DNA of 64,000 bases from JBFKQC01 sp041627895 (GTDB taxonomy: Bacteria > Pseudomonadota > Alphaproteobacteria > Rhodobacterales > Rhodobacteraceae): contig JBFKQC010000010.1 in NCBI GenBank assembly GCA_041627895.1, positions 1 to 64,000 on the forward strand, read 5' to 3'. Positions 56,322-64,000 of this stretch are shown here, piece by piece; position 1 is the first letter of the stretch, and the number at the start of each line of letters is the position of its first letter. The position numbers and the translations under genes were made by a program. Below the pieces are notes generated by a model. The model saw only the letters and a list, made by a program, of their open reading frames with translations. It searched no databases and was not told the origin of the DNA.

Positions 56322-58025
56322 TCAGGCCACGACCTCGACCTTCTGCATCATGCCCTGATCCTCGTGCCCGAGTATGTGGCAATGGATCACGAATGCCCCG
56401 GTGAAGACCTGATAGCGGGACCGGAACGTCACCGAACCCAGCGGCAGGCGGTTCGCCACCGGCGCGGTCGGCAGCGCGACGGTGTCCTGCCAGCGCCTGA
56501 GCGGGTCGTCCGCGGCCAGTTCGCGCCCGTTGATATGCGTCACGAAGAACGGATTGACGTGGATGTGGAACGGATGGGTGAAGGTGTTGACGTTCATCAC
56601 CGTCCATTCCTCGACGGTTCCGCGCCGCATCGACTTCTTGACCCGGCCGTCGAATTCCTGCCCGTCGATGGTCAGGAACGAGCCCTCGACCTCGGTCCGC
56701 CGGTCGGTCTGCAGATCGAAGACCACGGTGCGGCGCAGCGCCGGCGGCTCGGTCTCGGGGTCGATCGGCGCGATCCCTGGCCCGGGCAGCGCGTCGTCCT
56801 CGGCCCAGGCGTCGTCGACCGGCTCTCCCGCGATCCGCACGGTCAGGCCGATCGGATTGGCCTGCGGCCGGACCTCGGCCATCAGGTGCTGCGGCCCGGC
56901 GGCCAGCGCGGTCAGCCGGAAAGTCCCCGGCGCCGCCGCGCGCGGCACGCGCACCATGAAATCGGTGCGGTTGCCGGGCGCCAGCGCGAACGGGTTGACC
57001 CAGGGCTCGCCGGTATTCGAGGTGTCGACCCTCAGCCGGCGGTTCAGCGTCAGCCCGTCAAAGGCGATCTGGTAAAGCTCGGGCGCCTCGGCGCCGCCTT
57101 CGAGGTTCAGGCTGAGGAAGGAATCGGTGCGCACCGAGGCGTTGATGATCCGCCAGCGCCGCACCTCGCCGGGACGCAGCTCGATCACCGGGTTCTTGAT
57201 CCCGCCGCCCTGCCCCGAGGGATCGACCAGTACGAAGGTCGGCGAACCGCCGGTCTGCGCGGGCTGCGGCACGTCGCGTTCGATGTCGCGCAGCATGATC
57301 ATCAGGATGTCCTCCTTCGCGTCCGCGATGTAGGAGGGCATGACGCTGGGGCGGTCCGGCACGATCAGCGGGCCGGCCATGCCGTTGCCGACCTGAAGCG
57401 CGGTCGAGCCGTGCTTGTGCGCATGATACCAGAAGGTGCCCGACGGATGGTCGGCGGGCAGATCGAAGCTGTAGTCGGCGGTCTCCTCGTAGACGTCGGT
57501 CAGGTCGCAGCCCGGGGGAACCGGCTGATCCTTCGGCGTGAGCTGCACGAAAATGTTGTCGGACAGAAGCCGCGGATCCGCCACGCTGACATTCGGCGAA
57601 ACGTGCAGCCCGTGGGTGTGCAGGTTGGTGGTGTTCTCGCCGTGGAACGTGTTGTGGTCCTCGGGGCAGAACCGGTCCGGCGGCTGCGGCGCCAGCCGGT
57701 TGACCAGCCGCACCTTCAGCGGCTTGCCCGCCTCGACGCGCAGAACCGGGCCCGGCGCCTTGCCGTTGTAGGTGCGCAGGCCCTCGGGCGGGTTGACCGG
57801 GTCGACCTGCGCCATTTCCACGTTCAGCACGTGGTCGGGCTGGAAAACCGCGGTCTGGGCGGCGGCCCGTCGCGGCGCCGACGCCCCGGCGAGACCGGCG
57901 CCTGTCAGCACCACACCAGCCGCGGTCTGCAGCAGCGTCCGGCGGCTGACCCCCGGGTCCGGGGCCGCCGCGACTCGGCCATCGCGGGCGGGCGGGATCC
58001 GGGCGGGACGATCGTTGGCAGTCAT
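56322..58025 (-). CDS. Multicopper oxidase, Tat-exported
   Basis: 567 aa. N-terminal twin-arginine signal with SRRTLLQTAAGVVLTGAGL. All copper sites are present: LHTHGLHVS, FWYHAHKHGST, HPFHIHVNPF and the final IHCHILGHEDQGMM (HCHxxxHxxxGM, axial Met). Three cupredoxin domains. Likely a periplasmic laccase or metal oxidase reducing O2 to water. AAGGA 7 nt before the ATG. Tat genes lie at 8.6-10.2 kb. Its position near the Cys/Met-rich DUF2182-DUF1326 pair may reflect copper supply (inference). Confidence 0.92.
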   Translation of the reverse strand: MTANDRPARIPPARDGRVAAAPDPGVSRRTLLQTAAGVVLTGAGLAGASAPRRAAAQTAVFQPDHVLNVEMAQVDPVNPPEGLRTYNGKAPGPVLRVEAGKPLKVRLVNRLAPQPPDRFCPEDHNTFHGENTTNLHTHGLHVSPNVSVADPRLLSDNIFVQLTPKDQPVPPGCDLTDVYEETADYSFDLPADHPSGTFWYHAHKHGSTALQVGNGMAGPLIVPDRPSVMPSYIADAKEDILMIMLRDIERDVPQPAQTGGSPTFVLVDPSGQGGGIKNPVIELRPGEVRRWRIINASVRTDSFLSLNLEGGAEAPELYQIAFDGLTLNRRLRVDTSNTGEPWVNPFALAPGNRTDFMVRVPRAAAPGTFRLTALAAGPQHLMAEVRPQANPIGLTVRIAGEPVDDAWAEDDALPGPGIAPIDPETEPPALRRTVVFDLQTDRRTEVEGSFLTIDGQEFDGRVKKSMRRGTVEEWTVMNVNTFTHPFHIHVNPFFVTHINGRELAADDPLRRWQDTVALPTAPVANRLPLGSVTFRSRYQVFTGAFVIHCHILGHEDQGMMQKVEVVA

Positions 58026-58575
58026 GAATCATTCCTTTTCAATTGGTTGCAAGTATTCTTTTATGCAAAATCGCGGCAATCGCCGATCGCCGGATGCACG
58101 CAGCGCGCGATCACAGGCTAAACCCGTATCGTTTCGGGACCTAGAGCAATTTCCAGCGAAGCCGATCCGGCGAAGCGTCGCGAGATTGCGCGCGGGAAAC
58201 AGGACAGGGCGCATTCCGGGACGCGAAGATCGCGGAATGTGCTCTGACGGGAATCCTTGGGCGGCGCGGCGCGCCTGGCTTTGGCCGCGCAATTCCGGCA
58301 CGGTTGCGGCGCAAAGGGAGGAACGGCCGGACCGGACGAAATTTCCGGGCGGAGCGTTGATGTGACACTCGGCGGGCACGAAATCATGCGCCCGTGCCGT
58401 TCCCCCATGCACTCGTTATCGCACTCACGCACAGCCAAAGGTTACCAAGACGGTCCCTGGGGCGCCTGTTAGAAAACCGTGAATAGAGCGTTAATGCCGG
58501 TTTCGGACGCGCCCGTCTGGTCAAGCCCGCGAATTCGCATTATCCCGTCGATCCGCGAAACCAGGATCACGCAAG
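58026..58575. other. 550-bp divergent intergenic region upstream of metA
   Basis: Contains promoters for the multicopper oxidase (minus) and metA (plus), a family-4 hairpin at 58210-58241, and a CTAGAGCAATTTCCAGCGAA segment (58141-58160) resembling dispersed alphaproteobacterial intergenic repeats. No recognisable SAM-II or SAM-V riboswitch and no convincing gene. The region just before metA (58440-58575) has lower G+C. Confidence 0.5.
58210..58241. repeat. Family-4 hairpin, copy 1 (upstream of metA)
   Basis: Arms CGCATTCCG (58210-58218) and CGGAATGTG (58233-58241) pair at all nine positions with one G-T wobble, around a 14-nt loop ending in GATCG. Copy 2 (59488-59519) matches at 28 of 32 positions with the same loop length. 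One copy lies on each side of metA. Confidence 0.65.
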
Positions 58576-59499
58576 ATGCCGATCACGCTGCCCTCTGACC
58601 TGCCCGCCTTCGACGTGCTGCGGCGCGAGGGCGTGATGGTGATGTCCGAGGACCAGGCCAAGCGCCAGGATATCCGGCCGCTGCGGATCGGCCTTCTGAA
58701 CCTGATGCCGAAGAAGATCCAGACCGAAAACCAGTTCGCCCGGCTGATCGGCGCCACGCCGCTGCAGATCGACCTGCAACTGATCCGTATGACCGAGCAT
58801 GTCTCGAAGAACATCAGCCCCGAACACATGGAGGCCTTCTATCGCCCGTTTCAGGAGGTGAAGGCCGAAAGGTTCGACGGGCTGATCATCACCGGCGCGC
58901 CGATCGAGCATCTGCCCTTCGAAGAGGTCACGTACTGGGACGAACTGAAAGAGGTGATGGACTGGACCCAAACCCATGTGCATTCCACCTTCGGCGTCTG
59001 CTGGGGCGGGATGGCGATGATGTGGCACTTCTACCGGATCAGAAAGCACATGCTGCCGCACAAGGCCTTCGGCTGCTTCCGGCACCAGAGCCTGGCGCCC
59101 GCCTCGCCCTATCTGCGCGGCTTCTCGGACGACTGCGTGATCCCGGTCAGCCGCTGGACCGAAGTGCGCCAGGACGAGATCGACGCGGTGCCCGAGCTTT
59201 CGACGCTGCTGGGCTCCGAGGAGGTCGGGCCATGCCTGGTCGAGGACCGCAAGCACCGCGCGCTCTATATCTTCAACCACTTCGAATACGACAGCCTGAC
59301 GCTGAAGGACGAATACGACCGCGACATCGCGAACGGCACGCCGATCAACGTGCCGCTGAACTATTATCCCGGCGACGACCCCGGCCTGACCCCGCAGAAC
59401 CGCTGGCGCAGCCACGGCCACCTGCTTTACGGCAACTGGATCAACGAGATCTATCAGTCGACGCCCTATGATCTGGACCGGATCGGCCGCATTCCGTGA
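58576..59499 (+). CDS. metA: Homoserine O-acetyltransferase (MetA family)
   Basis: 307-aa cytosolic enzyme activating homoserine for methionine synthesis. Catalytic Cys142 (GVCWGG), His235 and Glu237 (FNHFEYD) fall at the same numbers as in E. coli MetA. Residue 111 is Glu (TGAPIEHL): in this family Glu111 goes with acetyl-CoA use, Gly111 with succinyl-CoA, so this is predicted to be an acetyltransferase despite the usual succinyltransferase label. AGGA 8 nt upstream of ATG. Hairpin repeats flank the gene; the downstream one spans its stop codon. Confidence 0.93.
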   Translation: MPITLPSDLPAFDVLRREGVMVMSEDQAKRQDIRPLRIGLLNLMPKKIQTENQFARLIGATPLQIDLQLIRMTEHVSKNISPEHMEAFYRPFQEVKAERFDGLIITGAPIEHLPFEEVTYWDELKEVMDWTQTHVHSTFGVCWGGMAMMWHFYRIRKHMLPHKAFGCFRHQSLAPASPYLRGFSDDCVIPVSRWTEVRQDEIDAVPELSTLLGSEEVGPCLVEDRKHRALYIFNHFEYDSLTLKDEYDRDIANGTPINVPLNYYPGDDPGLTPQNRWRSHGHLLYGNWINEIYQSTPYDLDRIGRIP

Positions 59500-59519
59500 C
59501 CCGATGATCGCGGAATGCG
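59488..59519. repeat. Family-4 hairpin, copy 2 (spans the metA stop codon)
   Basis: Perfect 9-bp arms CGCATTCCG (59488-59496) and CGGAATGCG (59511-59519) with a 14-nt loop. The metA TGA (59497-59499) is the first loop codon, so the repeat encodes the last MetA residues. It could terminate or stabilise the metA transcript; there is no T-run. Confidence 0.65.
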
Positions 59520-59609
59520 CCGTGGCCGCCGCGCCGTGGCGCGATGCGTGGCGGATTGCGCCAGGGGCCTCTTCCGACGTACAAAATCGGAAAAGTGAAA
59601 GGCCTAAAC

Positions 59610-60479
59610 ATGTCCCGGCCCTTCGACGGCGCGATCAGCACCTTCTACCGCCAGGACGCGCCGGACGACGTGCGCCGCGCGATCGAGACCGGCGGCAGGA
59701 AGGACATCCTGTCGGCAACCTACCCCTACGACGCCCGCATGGACCGCGACGACTACGACGCGGCGATGGACCAGTTGCAGCTTGAACTCGTCAAGCTGCA
59801 GGCCGACGTCAAGGCCACCGGCAAGCGCGTCGTGGTGGTGTTCGAGGGCCGCGACGCCGCCGGCAAGGGCGGCACGATCAAGCGGTTCCGCGAGAACCTG
59901 AACCCGCGCGTCGCCCGCGTCGTGGCGCTGTCGAAACCCTCGGACCGCGAGCAGGGCGAGTGGTATTTCCAGCGCTACGTGCGGCAATTGCCGACCGGGG
60001 GCGAGATCGTGTTCTTCGACCGTTCCTGGTACAACCGCGGCGTTGTCGAGCATGTGTTCGGCTTTTGCGACGACGACCAGCGCGCGCGGTTCTTCCGCCA
60101 GCTTCCCGGGTTCGAGCGGACGCTGGCCGACGAGGGCATTCACCTGGTCAAGCTGTGGCTGAACGTCGGCCGGGCCGAGCAGCTGCGCCGTTTTCTCGCA
60201 CGTGAAAAAGACCCGCTAAAGCAATGGAAACTTTCGTGGATCGACGTCGAGGGCCTGGCGAAATGGGAAGACTACACCGCGGCGATTTCGGAAACCTTCG
60301 GCCAAAGCCACACCGAGGCCGCGCCATGGACCATCGTGCGCAGCGACGACAAGCGCCGCGCCCGGATCGCCGCAATCCGCGCGGTGCTGAGGGGCATCGA
60401 CTATGCCGGCAAGGTCGCCAACGTGGCCTGCGACCCCGATCCGGCGATCTGCGGCGGCCCGGACATCTGGGATGCCTAA
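59610..60479 (+). CDS. ppk2: Polyphosphate kinase 2
   Basis: 289 aa, class I single-domain PPK2 that transfers phosphate between polyphosphate and nucleoside diphosphates. Walker [17 protein letters not shown] near residue 82, Walker [19 protein letters not shown] near 135, and the lid [16 protein letters not shown]. Start at [12 protein letters not shown] with AAAGG upstream; the open frame before it has no homology. The next gene starts inside its 3' end. Confidence 0.93.
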   Translation: MSRPFDGAISTFYRQDAPDDVRRAIETGGRKDILSATYPYDARMDRDDYDAAMDQLQLELVKLQADVKATGKRVVVVFEGRDAAGKGGTIKRFRENLNPRVARVVALSKPSDREQGEWYFQRYVRQLPTGGEIVFFDRSWYNRGVVEHVFGFCDDDQRARFFRQLPGFERTLADEGIHLVKLWLNVGRAEQLRRFLAREKDPLKQWKLSWIDVEGLAKWEDYTAAISETFGQSHTEAAPWTIVRSDDKRRARIAAIRAVLRGIDYAGKVANVACDPDPAICGGPDIWDA

Positions 60480-61089
60480 GCGCGGCTATCACCACGGCAA
60501 CCTGCGCCAGGCGCTGATCGAGGGCGCGCTTGCGCTGATCGAGGAAAAGGGGCCGGCGGGCTTCACGCTGTCCGAAGCCGCAAAGCAGGCCGGGGTGACG
60601 CCTGCGGCGGTCTACCGGCATTTCGAGGGCCGCGAGGACCTGATCGCCGAGGCCGCGCGGCAGGGCTACGAGATATTCGCCGACCTGATGGAGTATGCCT
60701 ACGAGTCCGGCCAGCCCTCGGCGCTGGCTTCGTTCGAGGCCACGGGGCGCGCCTATCTGGCCTTCGCGCGCAAGTATCCGGGGCATTACGTGGCGATGTT
60801 CGAAAGCGGCATCAACATCAACCGGACCGCCGATCTGGCCCGCGCCGCAGGCCGCGCCAGCGCCGTGCTGGAAAAGGCCGCCGAAGAGCTGTCGCGCCAC
60901 ATCCCCCCCGGCAAGCGCCCCCCGGCACAGATGTTCTCGGCACATATCTGGGCGATGAGCCACGGCGTCGTCGAGCTGTTCGCCCGCGGCACCACCGGCA
61001 GCCGCTCGCCCTTCCCGCCCGAGGACCTGCTGGAGACCGGCATAGGCATCTACCTGCGCGGTCTGGGGCTGCTTCCCGGCGATGAGTGA
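60472..61089 (+). CDS. TetR/AcrR-family regulator (WHG domain type)
   Basis: 205 aa. [23 protein letters not shown] at residues ~33-52, after a typical [20 protein letters not shown] helix. The C-terminal domain (HYVAMFES and [13 protein letters not shown]) matches the TetR_C_33/WHG group. It overlaps ppk2 by 8 nt, so they are co-expressed and the regulator may control ppk2 or fatty-acid/polymer genes elsewhere. Ligand unknown. Confidence 0.88.
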   Translation: MPKRGYHHGNLRQALIEGALALIEEKGPAGFTLSEAAKQAGVTPAAVYRHFEGREDLIAEAARQGYEIFADLMEYAYESGQPSALASFEATGRAYLAFARKYPGHYVAMFESGININRTADLARAAGRASAVLEKAAEELSRHIPPGKRPPAQMFSAHIWAMSHGVVELFARGTTGSRSPFPPEDLLETGIGIYLRGLGLLPGDE

Positions 61090-61146
61090 GGCCGTGCATC
61101 GGCCCTGTTGCGCATCCGACTCACCGACAATCGGAAATGAATAAAG

Positions 61147-61163
61147 TTATCCACAAGTCCCGC
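61147..61163 (+). other. DnaA-box-like 9-mer TTATCCACA with conserved flank (second copy)
   Basis: TTATCCACAAGTCCCGC matches 19719-19735 at 16 of 17 positions. It lies in the A/T-richer gap after the TetR gene and before the lipoprotein gene. No cluster of boxes or other origin features is present. Confidence 0.35.
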
Positions 61164-61229
61164 ATCGGGTGTATTGGTTAACGAAGCGGTAATGAATGGG
61201 TTCCGCCAGAGAACCCGAAGAGGGGCAAT

Positions 61230-62054
61230 ATGATGGGTGACTGGTCGACAACCGTCGGCAAGACGGACAATTCGAACGAGCCGGTGGCAGTGAAGCCGGT
61301 TGCGCGGCGGGTCATCGCGGCATCGCTGGTCGCGACCACGATATTGGCCGCCGGGTGCACGAGCACGATCTTCCGCAAGACGAACCTGGGCGACGTCAAT
61401 ATCCTTAGCATCGACGCAAAGCAGCGGCTGGTGGTCACCGGAATGCGCCCCGACGGCGAGCGCGTGACCTGCACCGAGCCGAGTCCAGACGCAATCGTCG
61501 CTCAGGCATCCTATGTAGCGGCCCGGGCGCAGCAGCAAGTGCCCGCCGCCGGCGATGATCCCGGGAGCACGAACGCCCTCGGCGGGGGCGGCGGGGTCAA
61601 TGAATCCGTTGGTTCGATTGGAATCCGAACTCAGACCATCCAGTTGCTGCGCGACGGTTATTTTCGGGTCTGCGAAGCATATCTCAATGGTGCGATCGAC
61701 AGTCAATATTATCATGCGGTTGTATGCGGAATCGACAGCTTCATGATTGCCATGGTCGCCATTCAGGGCATTACCGGCATTGTAGCGGCGCCAGCAGTGA
61801 CAATCGCACCGAGTTCTCCAACGGTTGAGGTTGACGACGAGGGCAACACAAAAATCACGCCTCCGACAGGCTCGAATGACGCGTCAAAAATTCTTGCGAC
61901 GAGCGCATCGACAGGGACGCTGTCCCCGGAGCAAGTCAAGGCGGTCGAGGCAATCGTCAAGCAGTATGAGGCCAATCGCCTGATAACGGGCCGTGGCTCG
62001 GTTTGCGACACCGCATCGAGGTCCGCACATAGCTTGCCGGTCGTCTACAAGTAG
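61230..62054 (+). CDS. Conserved hypothetical lipoprotein in a lower-G+C patch
   Basis: 274 aa. GAGGGG 5 nt before the ATG at 61230. The lipobox LAAGC (Cys at residue 43) comes after an unusually long 26-residue N-region; a GTG at 61290 would give a normal lipoprotein signal. Recognisable family strings are VTCTEPSPDAIVAQA and RTQTIQLLRDGYFRV followed by CEAYLNGAI, seen in uncharacterised bacterial lipoproteins. A hydrophobic segment (MIAMVAIQGITGIVAAPAV) follows. G+C is about 50-55%, with A/T-ending codons, unlike its neighbours, which suggests acquisition. Function unknown. Confidence 0.75.
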   Translation: MMGDWSTTVGKTDNSNEPVAVKPVARRVIAASLVATTILAAGCTSTIFRKTNLGDVNILSIDAKQRLVVTGMRPDGERVTCTEPSPDAIVAQASYVAARAQQQVPAAGDDPGSTNALGGGGGVNESVGSIGIRTQTIQLLRDGYFRVCEAYLNGAIDSQYYHAVVCGIDSFMIAMVAIQGITGIVAAPAVTIAPSSPTVEVDDEGNTKITPPTGSNDASKILATSASTGTLSPEQVKAVEAIVKQYEANRLITGRGSVCDTASRSAHSLPVVYK

Positions 62055-62090
62055 CCGCCCCATTCAGGCCGCCCACTGGCGCGACAGGGA

Positions 62091-63524
62091 CTATTGACTG
62101 GTTAGCCCGGCCTTAAGATCTGAGCCGATCTGGTCCAGCACCGCCTTTGCAGAGGACACAGCCGAATCAATATCCTCTACCTTGACTTCTGATCTTCCGA
62201 TCAGCGTCTCAATGTCATCGAGCGCGGCGCGTAGGGCAATCTCTTGCGGATATACTCCAAAATCCGGCTCGGTGAACCGCGGCGTGCAGCGCAGCACCGG
62301 ATTGGGCAGGCGCGTGTTGACGCTAATCTCACCGGCCCCGGCCGGCGGCGGCTCGGTTCCGGCGATCACCCGGCCCCAGGTCGCCTCGTCCAGCGAGTAG
62401 CAGCGGTAGGTTGCCACGAATTTCTTGATGTCGTCGGGCGTGGTGACGGCGGGATCGACCCCGCAGGTCAGGTTTTGCAGATCGCCGCGCAGGGTGCAGC
62501 TTTGCTTGCCGTCGCAGAGCTTCTGGATCGCGTGCGTGGCGTTGCACCGCGCGCTGGCCGCCGCGCTGTTGCGGAAATCGCCGTAGCCGGCATAGGTCAC
62601 GCGGATCCGCGGCGCCGGCGGATCGAGCTTGCCGCCGATCAGGTCGCGCAGAGCCAACAGCTTGTCGCGGTCGCCGGGTGAAAGCGCGCCGCCGGTCATC
62701 AGCCCGGACAGCGACGTGCTGGTGAAATTGTCGATCAGGGTAATCGCCAGGCTGCTGTCGAACGCGGCAAGCCCGATCAGGTATTCCGGCGCGAACGCGC
62801 TTAGTTCGGCCCGTAGTTCAGGTGCGATTTCAGGCAGTTCGACGACGGTCTTCAGGTTGCCGATATCCGCCTGCAAGCGCTCGAGCGCGCTGCGCCGGTC
62901 GAGCTTTGCCAGCACCGGCGCCAGCGTCTCGTGGGCTGTGGGTGCGGGCTGGCCTTCGGGCACCTGCGGTACGGCGCCCAACACCAGCCCCGCCAGCGCG
63001 GCGGTGCGGCTGTTCAGGAACTCGGCGGGAAACTGCGTCTCGAAATCGGCACGGTATGCGATCAGGTCCAGCAGGCTGTCCCGCACGCCGGTGCTGGTGG
63101 GGGGCAGCGCCGGGCTGTCCGCCGCGACCAGCTTTTCAACCGCATCGGTCAGCTTGGCGAAGTGCCCCGCCGTGTCGGCGTTGTTGTAGTCGAACAGCGC
63201 GCTTTCCAGGCTTTCCACGGCCGTCTCGAGCGTGTCGTCCGAGCGGAACGCCAGCAGCTTCAGCAGCCCGGACACCGCCGCCGCGCGGTCGATGAAATAG
63301 TCCTTGGGGTCGATCGCCGTCTGGTAGGCGTCGATCGCCGCCGCCAGTTCCGCCAACTCGGCGCTGACGCTGTTTTCGGACGTCCTGTCATAGGCATTCA
63401 ATTGCTGGGTCAGCGACTGGATCGCGGCCACCATCGCCGCCTTGTCCTGCGCCCACGCCGCGGCGGGTGCCGCAAGCAGGACGATTCCGCAAACCAATCC
63501 GCGCGCAAAATGCAGCTTCATCAT
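62091..63524 (-). CDS. Secreted protein with SUEL-type (rhamnose/galactose-binding) lectin-like domain
   Basis: 477 aa. ATG at 63524 follows GGGGGAGGG. Signal peptide to about AWAQ (residue 26). Residues 27-300 are helical and Ala/Leu-rich without a known domain. Residues ~307-375 resemble a SUEL lectin: IRVTYAGYGD, then Cys at 327, 337, 343, 354 and 375, with LCDGKQSC, CGVDP and KKFVATYRC matching the YGR / C-x-G-x-x-x-C / DPC / KYLxVxYxC pattern. Residues ~398-477 (62091-62330) fall in the low-G+C patch shared with the convergent lipoprotein. Sugar binding is inferred. Confidence 0.7.
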   Translation of the reverse strand: MMKLHFARGLVCGIVLLAAPAAAWAQDKAAMVAAIQSLTQQLNAYDRTSENSVSAELAELAAAIDAYQTAIDPKDYFIDRAAAVSGLLKLLAFRSDDTLETAVESLESALFDYNNADTAGHFAKLTDAVEKLVAADSPALPPTSTGVRDSLLDLIAYRADFETQFPAEFLNSRTAALAGLVLGAVPQVPEGQPAPTAHETLAPVLAKLDRRSALERLQADIGNLKTVVELPEIAPELRAELSAFAPEYLIGLAAFDSSLAITLIDNFTSTSLSGLMTGGALSPGDRDKLLALRDLIGGKLDPPAPRIRVTYAGYGDFRNSAAASARCNATHAIQKLCDGKQSCTLRGDLQNLTCGVDPAVTTPDDIKKFVATYRCYSLDEATWGRVIAGTEPPPAGAGEISVNTRLPNPVLRCTPRFTEPDFGVYPQEIALRAALDDIETLIGRSEVKVEDIDSAVSSAKAVLDQIGSDLKAGLTSQ

Positions 63525-63695
63525 CCGACACCCTCCCCCGTGCAAGGCTTTCCGGATCGGGCCGCCAAACCGGCCCTGTCCCGATCTAGCCAGAAACCGC
63601 GCAAGTTGAAAACCCCGCGGCACGACCCGCGCGCCCTATACGTCGGGGGTCGGTTTGTTATGGTGGCACGGACCCGGGGCCGCGGCAGGGGCGAA

Positions 63696-64000
63696 ATGGC
63701 CAGCTTCACCATCGACGGCATCGCGCTCGGGATTCCCGACGCGTGCCTTTCGCCGCAAATCGCCAGGGCGCTAGAGAGCGGGCGCTACGAGGGCAGCGAA
63801 AGCGCGGCGCTCAAGCGGCATCTGGTGCCGGGCGACCGGATGGTCGATCTGGGCGCCGGGGCGGGCTATCTCTGCTGCCTGGCGGCGCGCGTCGTGGGCG
63901 GCGCGAACGTCCTCGGCGTCGAGGGCAATCCCGACATGGTCAAGGTCGCGCGCGCCAACCTGCGGCGCAACAAGGCGGGCAAGGGCCGGATCTGGAACGG
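63696..64000 (+). CDS. FkbM-like SAM-dependent methyltransferase (partial, runs off window)
   Basis: First ~101 codons only. ATG at 63696 is preceded by AGGGG. The SAM motif MVDLGAGAGYLCCLAARVVG appears at residues ~48-67, followed by VLGVEGNPDMVKVARANLRR (acidic ribose-binding Glu), typical of FkbM-family methyltransferases. The 3' end is outside the window. Confidence 0.75.
   Translation, partial: MASFTIDGIALGIPDACLSPQIARALESGRYEGSESAALKRHLVPGDRMVDLGAGAGYLCCLAARVVGGANVLGVEGNPDMVKVARANLRRNKAGKGRIWN

Noticed and set aside
55698..58121. An ~800-codon open frame on the plus strand antisense to the multicopper oxidase and LCCL genes
   Set aside because: It is a high-G+C shadow: no recognisable domain, Arg/His-rich composition, while both minus-strand genes have full motifs.
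58440..58575. Possible SAM riboswitch before metA
   Set aside because: SAM-II elements are common before metA in alphaproteobacteria, but the conserved core strings of that fold are not found here.
61147..61163. Replication origin
   Set aside because: Only one DnaA box with no cluster, A/T-rich unwinding region or origin-linked genes.

Overview
The window is about 68% G+C and densely packed with short intergenic gaps. It looks like chromosomal DNA of a Rhodobacterales (Rhodobacteraceae/Roseobacter-group) alphaproteobacterium. The main evidence is the trgA-trgB-cysK tellurite locus, surE-pcm-LysM/M23 next to the tatABC group, a terminator-like repeat with a GGAGTATTT...GGCCAGATGAA tail, and a dmdA-acuI pair for dimethylsulfoniopropionate (DMSP) breakdown. 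The last suggests a marine or saline habitat. No prophage, transposase, CRISPR array or rRNA operon is seen. There are two tRNA genes, Gly(CCC) and Ser(GGA).

Layout. 0-4.4 kb: PotABC-like polyamine-type ABC transporter plus a glutamine-synthetase-like (gamma-glutamylation) enzyme. 4.6-7.3 kb: surE, pcm and a LysM/M23 lipoprotein. 7.8-10.2 kb (minus): DUF815 ATPase and tatC-tatB-tatA. 10.4-13.4 kb: WYL regulator, orphan ABC ATPase, universal stress protein with a probable FNR box, tRNA-Gly. 13.4-17.2 kb (minus): zwf-pgl-pgi, entry to Entner-Doudoroff/pentose phosphate metabolism, with a palindromic operator candidate. 17.4-22.2 kb: orphan radical SAM enzyme, VOC protein, HNH endonuclease, outer-membrane barrel, esterase. 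22.2-28.1 kb: cobalamin genes (cobK, cbiD divergent from cobA, cobB) with AlkA and an MFS carrier. 28.3-33.0 kb (minus): NDUFAF6/phytoene-synthase-like protein, methyltransferase, cimA, cysS. 33.1-40.4 kb: YjbR, aminotransferase, PEP-mutase-like protein, aromatic amino acid decarboxylase, OFA-type MFS carrier, MttB-like protein. 40.4-47.7 kb (minus): tRNA-Ser, peptidoglycan-binding protein, AlaX, MscS-type channel, cysK, trgB, trgA. 48.1-55.5 kb: photolyase, class V aminotransferase, then acuI-dmdA-DUF1326-DUF2182, divergent from a GntR regulator with a clear operator. 55.5-58.0 kb: tandem-LCCL secreted protein and Tat-exported multicopper oxidase. 58.6-61.1 kb: metA (acetyl-type by residue Glu111), ppk2, TetR. 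61.2-63.5 kb: a lower-G+C patch with a lipoprotein and a secreted protein carrying a SUEL-lectin-like domain. 63.7 kb to the end: start of an FkbM-like methyltransferase.

Points most worth following: (1) four families of dispersed intergenic elements. One is a ~210-bp multi-hairpin element found twice, each time 22-23 nt after a stop codon; another is a hairpin on both sides of metA. (2) A cysS gene whose C-terminal third drops to about 50% G+C. (3) The DMSP operon with an embedded Cys/Met-rich DUF1326-DUF2182 pair. (4) The low-G+C lipoprotein/lectin-like locus. All calls come from reading the sequence and recognising motifs; no database search was run.
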